Shown here: in pieces, positions 60,084 through 64,000 of the stretch
Numbering within the stretch: the stretch's first letter is position 1
How the letters are laid out: each line of letters opens with the position of its first letter
DNA from: Myoxocephalus aenaeus
Lineage: Eukaryota > Chordata > Actinopteri > Perciformes > Cottidae
Length of the DNA: 64,000 bases
NCBI GenBank assembly: GCA_038501785.1
Contig: JBAMJR010000097.1
Location: 6,872,501-6,936,500, forward strand
Reading direction: 5' to 3'
Notes under the pieces: generated by a model
Told to the model about the DNA's origin: nothing
Seen by the model: only the letters and a program-made list of their open reading frames with translations
Databases searched by the model: none
Program-made: the position numbers and the translations under genes

Positions 60084-63000
60084 TACGACCGTAGACAGAG
60101 AAAGTGAGCTGTGGGGAGAGAGAACTACCCGAGACCCTGAGACGGGTCAGGGTTGAAGTGCACCATGCTAACAGCGGCTGCCTGTAAACAGAGGCACACC
60201 TGCCACTCGGCAAGTGTCTGCCTGCTGAGGGGAGGTTAGCGCTGTGGCGTCTCCCGGCCCTGTTTATACTGTAACCAAACAGAACGAGGGGTCTTCAAAG
60301 ACAACCTGACTCTCTGTAATCACTCCTGTTTGGGCTTTGATCACAGGGAGGGAAGAGAGAAAAATAATTACACGTTTCTGGGTGCCCTTTTGCATCGAAT
60401 GAAAGGCGATGTTAGATTTGAATCGTATGTTAATGTGAGGCTGTCTGTGCGAATGTGATGGGGAGGTGTTGAATGCTACTTGAGGGAAATAAAACAAGAC
60501 CCGCTGAGACATTTTGTTCTACCAGCCCTGAGAGCTTCTGGCAACCTGCCTCGCGCTGCCTCCACTGAACACAGGGGAGGGGTCACAAAAACAACGTGGG
60601 GACTGACACTATCGAGCCCCCAGTGCACTTTGGGAAAGGGGAGCACACACTGATTGACTGACTGACCGACCACTCTGCATTTCAAAGTGCCTCCACTTAT
60701 TTGTGCCGTGGTCTGCTTGGAAAACTGCTTTTATTTCCGTGCTGGGCCCTTTCATGAGTATCTCTCTATGATCTATGTGATAACGGAGCCGACTGAGAAC
60801 GGTATTAGGGTTCCATTTTGCGGACATTGTTATTTTCCTTTCATCTATCAGTATGAAAGCCCGAGACATCAAGTAGTCTGGAGCATTGAAGGAGATGTCC
60901 TTATTTTGACAAAATGAATCAGAGGCCATCGTCAAGCGAAATAGAAAAAAGGTAAAATGTCGGGACAGTGAGAATTAGGACTTGCATTAAGCTGAAGATG
61001 CACAAAAACACAAAGTGGTAGGTTATTAATGTGTTCAATTTTTCATCATGATGGTGCCTCAGACTTGATAAAGCGTCTCTTTACATATTGAGCTTTGAGT
61101 ATATGCTTCATAATAGATGAAAAGTGATTGAATGTTCTGGTCAGAAACCCAGCTTGCCTTGACTCTTATGCAATTACTAGCTGGATGTGAGGACGTGTAA
61201 TCAATTGAGAAATCCATGACAGTTTCTCCATTCGAAACACATGGGAAGACAGCCAGTCATCCTTCACGTGCCCTTTGTGACTGATGCATCTACTTCCCAT
61301 CTACAACATGTATGACCATACTGCAGGCACACACAACATTGGGTCGTGCATTATGTATTGAGGTTGTCTAAACATGATGATGGCGAACCAGCAATAAGTA
61401 TCAGTCATCCTGCCACGACTACGAGCTTCCGTTGTGAGTGATTGGGCTTTGAAAGGGCTGAGTCTGAGTGCTCAGAGTCTCAACTGTGACTGCATCGGCG
61501 GGCTTTGACCCCACAAATAGAAGTGACCTCACTCAGCTATTCTCCATCGGGTTGCGTTTGTGTGCTGACAGCATGTGAGGGAGAGAAAAACACACTTTTT
61601 TTCTCACAATTTTTTCTATTTTGGCGTTTTCCTGACAAGCGGCCTCTGGTGGTCATGCAAATAATGACTGTCCTCTTTTGAAGTTTCTGACTTTGACACG
61701 AAAGGCCACTGTTTGCAGCGGTTTCCTTCCAACAGTCAACATTGGTTTATTTTAAGATTGAACACAATCTGTTCTCTGCCATAACCAAGAAGTTTAACTC
61801 CCTTAACTTAAAAGGGTATTCCCCCAATTTACATTGAACCATAAAGTCTTTTTTTCTATTTCTGTATGTGTTGAATATAGAATATGTGCGGATATGAAGG
61901 CTTTAGAGTTGTTTAAAGTTGCTGTGAGCTAACGTTTAACTGGTTAAGAAACAGTCCATTTATTACTGGTGCCTTTATATGACCTGTGTAGGTAAACAAT
62001 GCTATCAGAAAGAAACATGGCTCAAAACTGATGCAGAAGACTATCACCACAAATGTGCGTACCTTGTCGAAGCCTTGTCCCTACATTACCTACAAATCTT
62101 AAAAATAAAGATGGTGGATGAAAAAAATGTGAATTTGCATAATAATTACAAACGACCTACAGTATTTGGTTGTTCAGATAAGGTGCAGATGTCTATTTCC
62201 AATAAAAAAGACTGTAAAGAGTGTAAACATAATGTCTTTGGTGATACATACCAGCCCCGCAGTGTCATTCTTACCACATCCTGTGTAATACAGAGACGAC
62301 ACATTACTGTAGGTAAGGTAGACCAGCACCTGGGGGAGTGTTTGCAGCGCTCTGCTGCTGTCACGCCTGTGATTGGGCAGAGCAGGGATGCAAGGAAGCA
62401 GGGATGGAGAGATGGAAGAGTGAAGCCGAAGGGAGGAGAAGGGGTGGAGGGAGAAGGGAGGGGAATATAGATGCAGATGAAAGAAAAGGCAGTGACAGAT
62501 TCAGGAGAGAAGTGGCGGGGGAAACGTGGAGAGATGGAAGCAAGGAGAGAAACAGAGGCAGGGAACCCAGCAGGTGTTCCCAGCACGTCTGCCTCCTCTG
62601 CTGCAGGTTCTCAGCCTCAGCCAAGGGAATGACGACTCAGCTGCTGCCATGCCGTCACCAATCTGTGACTGCGGGGCAGAACAGGACTCGCCTGAGCCAC
62701 ATCCAACTTTCTGTAAAATTGAGAGATGCAATGAAAAAAAAACTGTTCAACCATGCCATTGCTAACCCACTTCAGTCTTATCAGCGGCAAACAGCTGGGA
62801 AAGAGGTTTCGCAATTCATTAGATGGCAAAATGCCAATTTATGATGAGGATAAGGACATTTATATAATGTGATTGAACAGCATTCCTGGTTTACTGACTG
62901 ATGGCAGTCAGGCCTACTGTTCTCCTCTGTAAACCTAATCCTGTTTGCGTGTCAGTTGCTGTGTTTTTATTGTGTCTGACACCAGGTGGATTATGTCGGT

Positions 63001-64000
63001 TAATTCACAATGAATCAAACAAAAGCTAATACTAATCCAGCGCGAGGCTTCGGTGTGATGTCTGACGCTCCGGATTAATTCACAACATTCCCCAACCAGC
63101 CTAATCCTTAACGAACCAGACGGGATGGTATCCTAACTGACAGTTTCTGCCTCGTTATGGCAGGGAGATATGCTTCACCTCCCTCTTCCCTCGGAAAATC
63201 CATTCTGATGAGCGAGACAAAGGGGAAGCCATTACAGAAAGAATAAACTGGGTAAAAACTTTCCCAACAGCTTTTCTTCAGCAGCCATTAAGCCCGTCTT
63301 GAAGCCTTTCGGAGTGTGTTCTGCTCCTCTTAAGGTTTAGGTTTTGACATTTTGAAATCAATAGGAGGCAGAGAGATTTTTTTTTTTTTTACAGATTTGT
63401 GAAGCCTGGGTGAAAACACTTCAATCAGGCCTGCAGAGGACCTGCCACAGGAGAGGGGGGATCGATCCATAATGAGTGGAGCCCTACCTGGGGTTCCTCG
63501 TCTCTTCTTAGCTACCTCAAATCCAGTAAATCCACCCTCAACACTACATTCACTGATTACAGCAACTTGCTAAAGTATATTTTGTAAAAAAATATATATA
63601 TATACTGTATATCCCCGTGGAGATGTTGTTAAAGCTGATTTTATCCTTTGTTCAAAAGAGTTTTGCTGTCAGAACTAGAGTGATTTATTTGCAATTTATT
63701 GAAAGTGCAGTAAACAGACTGCACAGACTGAATGGTAACTAAATAATGAAAGAGGATGATAACCATTGATCAGTACAGAGCAGGAAACACTGGTTTTGCT
63801 GCTGCAATTATAGTGAAAGTAGAATGAATTGTTAAAGTGCTGTAATGCTTTGAAAATAAGTGACACGAAAAAATTCAAAAACTTTTTTTTGCACAGACTA
63901 GTGTGACATCTGAAGTCATTTGTTTAAAATTAGGTGTACAGGCTGGAGCTGACCCCCTATCTTTGACCTGTTCACCACTGTGGCCTCAGCCACTGTTCCA
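60082..64000. other. Unique non-coding DNA
   Basis: No gene is recognised. Plus frames at 61979-62470 (163 codons) and 62338-62844 (168 codons) overlap each other in different frames and cross a purine-rich tract (62395-62560); neither shows a domain, so both look like chance. The TAATCC cluster near 63 kb is listed separately. A T-run is at 63377-63390 and a short TA run at 63591-63604. Confidence 0.6.
62936..63107. promoter_or_regulatory. Homotypic cluster of five TAATCC/GGATTA sites
   Basis: TAATCC occurs at 62936, 63033 and 63102, and its complement GGATTA at 62988 and 63072, all within 172 bp. About 0.1 would be expected by chance. Two near-identical words, GGTTAATTCACAA (62998-63010) and GGATTAATTCACAA (63072-63085), add to the structure. 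TAATCC is the core bound by K50 homeodomain proteins (OTX, CRX, PITX, GSC). A role as a head, eye or pituitary enhancer is inference. Confidence 0.4.

Noticed and set aside
61979..62844. Overlapping 163- and 168-codon plus-strand frames as genes
   Set aside because: They overlap in different frames, cross a purine-rich tract, show no family motif, and about one frame of this length is expected by chance in a window this size.
1..64000. Prokaryotic operons, phage, CRISPR or a viral genome
   Set aside because: There are no long ordered frames or CRISPR spacing. SINE, LINE, hAT and long CA microsatellites identify vertebrate nuclear DNA.

Overview
This window looks like vertebrate, most likely percomorph teleost, nuclear DNA. 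No complete protein-coding gene can be supported. The evidence for a fish genome is the repeat content: long uninterrupted (CA)n/(GT)n and (CT)n/(GA)n arrays, a tRNA-derived SINE with a typical teleost core and tail, hAT-superfamily DNA transposons with a BED-finger transposase relic, and an RTE/Rex-type LINE 3' end with an (ATGG)n tail. Base composition is AT-rich by eye (roughly 60% AT). Nearly all open frames are short, random-looking, or simple translations of microsatellites. The best reading is a large intergenic or intronic region, a gene desert rich in candidate cis-regulatory DNA.

Layout. 1-19.7 kb: unique sequence with several CA arrays, an E-box/CRE cluster near 1.87 kb, G-rich quadruplex-prone tracts near 3.8 and 4.2 kb, a short MITE at 10.4 kb, and ATTA-rich blocks near 4.4, 8.2, 12.6 and 15.9 kb that look like homeodomain-type enhancers. 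A (GT)n array and a (CA)n array face each other at 17.85-18.14 kb. 19.7-22 kb: a SINE, then a transposon-derived block holding the 3' end of a hAT element. 22-27.6 kb: dense microsatellites, one candidate signal-peptide first exon with a strong splice donor (24443-24560), and a promoter-like stretch at 25.84-26.15 kb. 27.8-43.5 kb: mostly unique DNA with one MITE, a second perfect CRE at 28.6 kb and a CpG-rich patch at 35.28-35.48 kb. 43.58-45.17 kb: a DNA transposon with 52-bp terminal inverted repeats, a perfect 22-bp-arm hairpin and a tRNA-like sequence. 49.6-50.5 kb: a roughly 870-bp non-autonomous DNA element. 52.96-54.09 kb: a complete hAT copy (TIRs, 8-bp target duplication, broken BED/hAT transposase) into which a LINE 3' end was later inserted with its own 13-bp target duplication. 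54-64 kb: unique DNA with CA arrays, a poly-C tract next to Z-DNA-prone sequence, a (CTG)10 repeat, a SINE tail, and a cluster of five TAATCC/GGATTA sites at 62.94-63.11 kb.

Function. No genes act together here. The likely biological content is regulatory (clusters of homeodomain, octamer, CRE and TAATCC motifs) plus a small, partly nested set of transposons. Neither conservation nor expression can be seen from the sequence alone. I found no evidence for a new gene system; the most notable items are the nested hAT/LINE locus, the two hairpins with 2-nt loops inside transposon DNA, the candidate signal-peptide exon and the TAATCC cluster.
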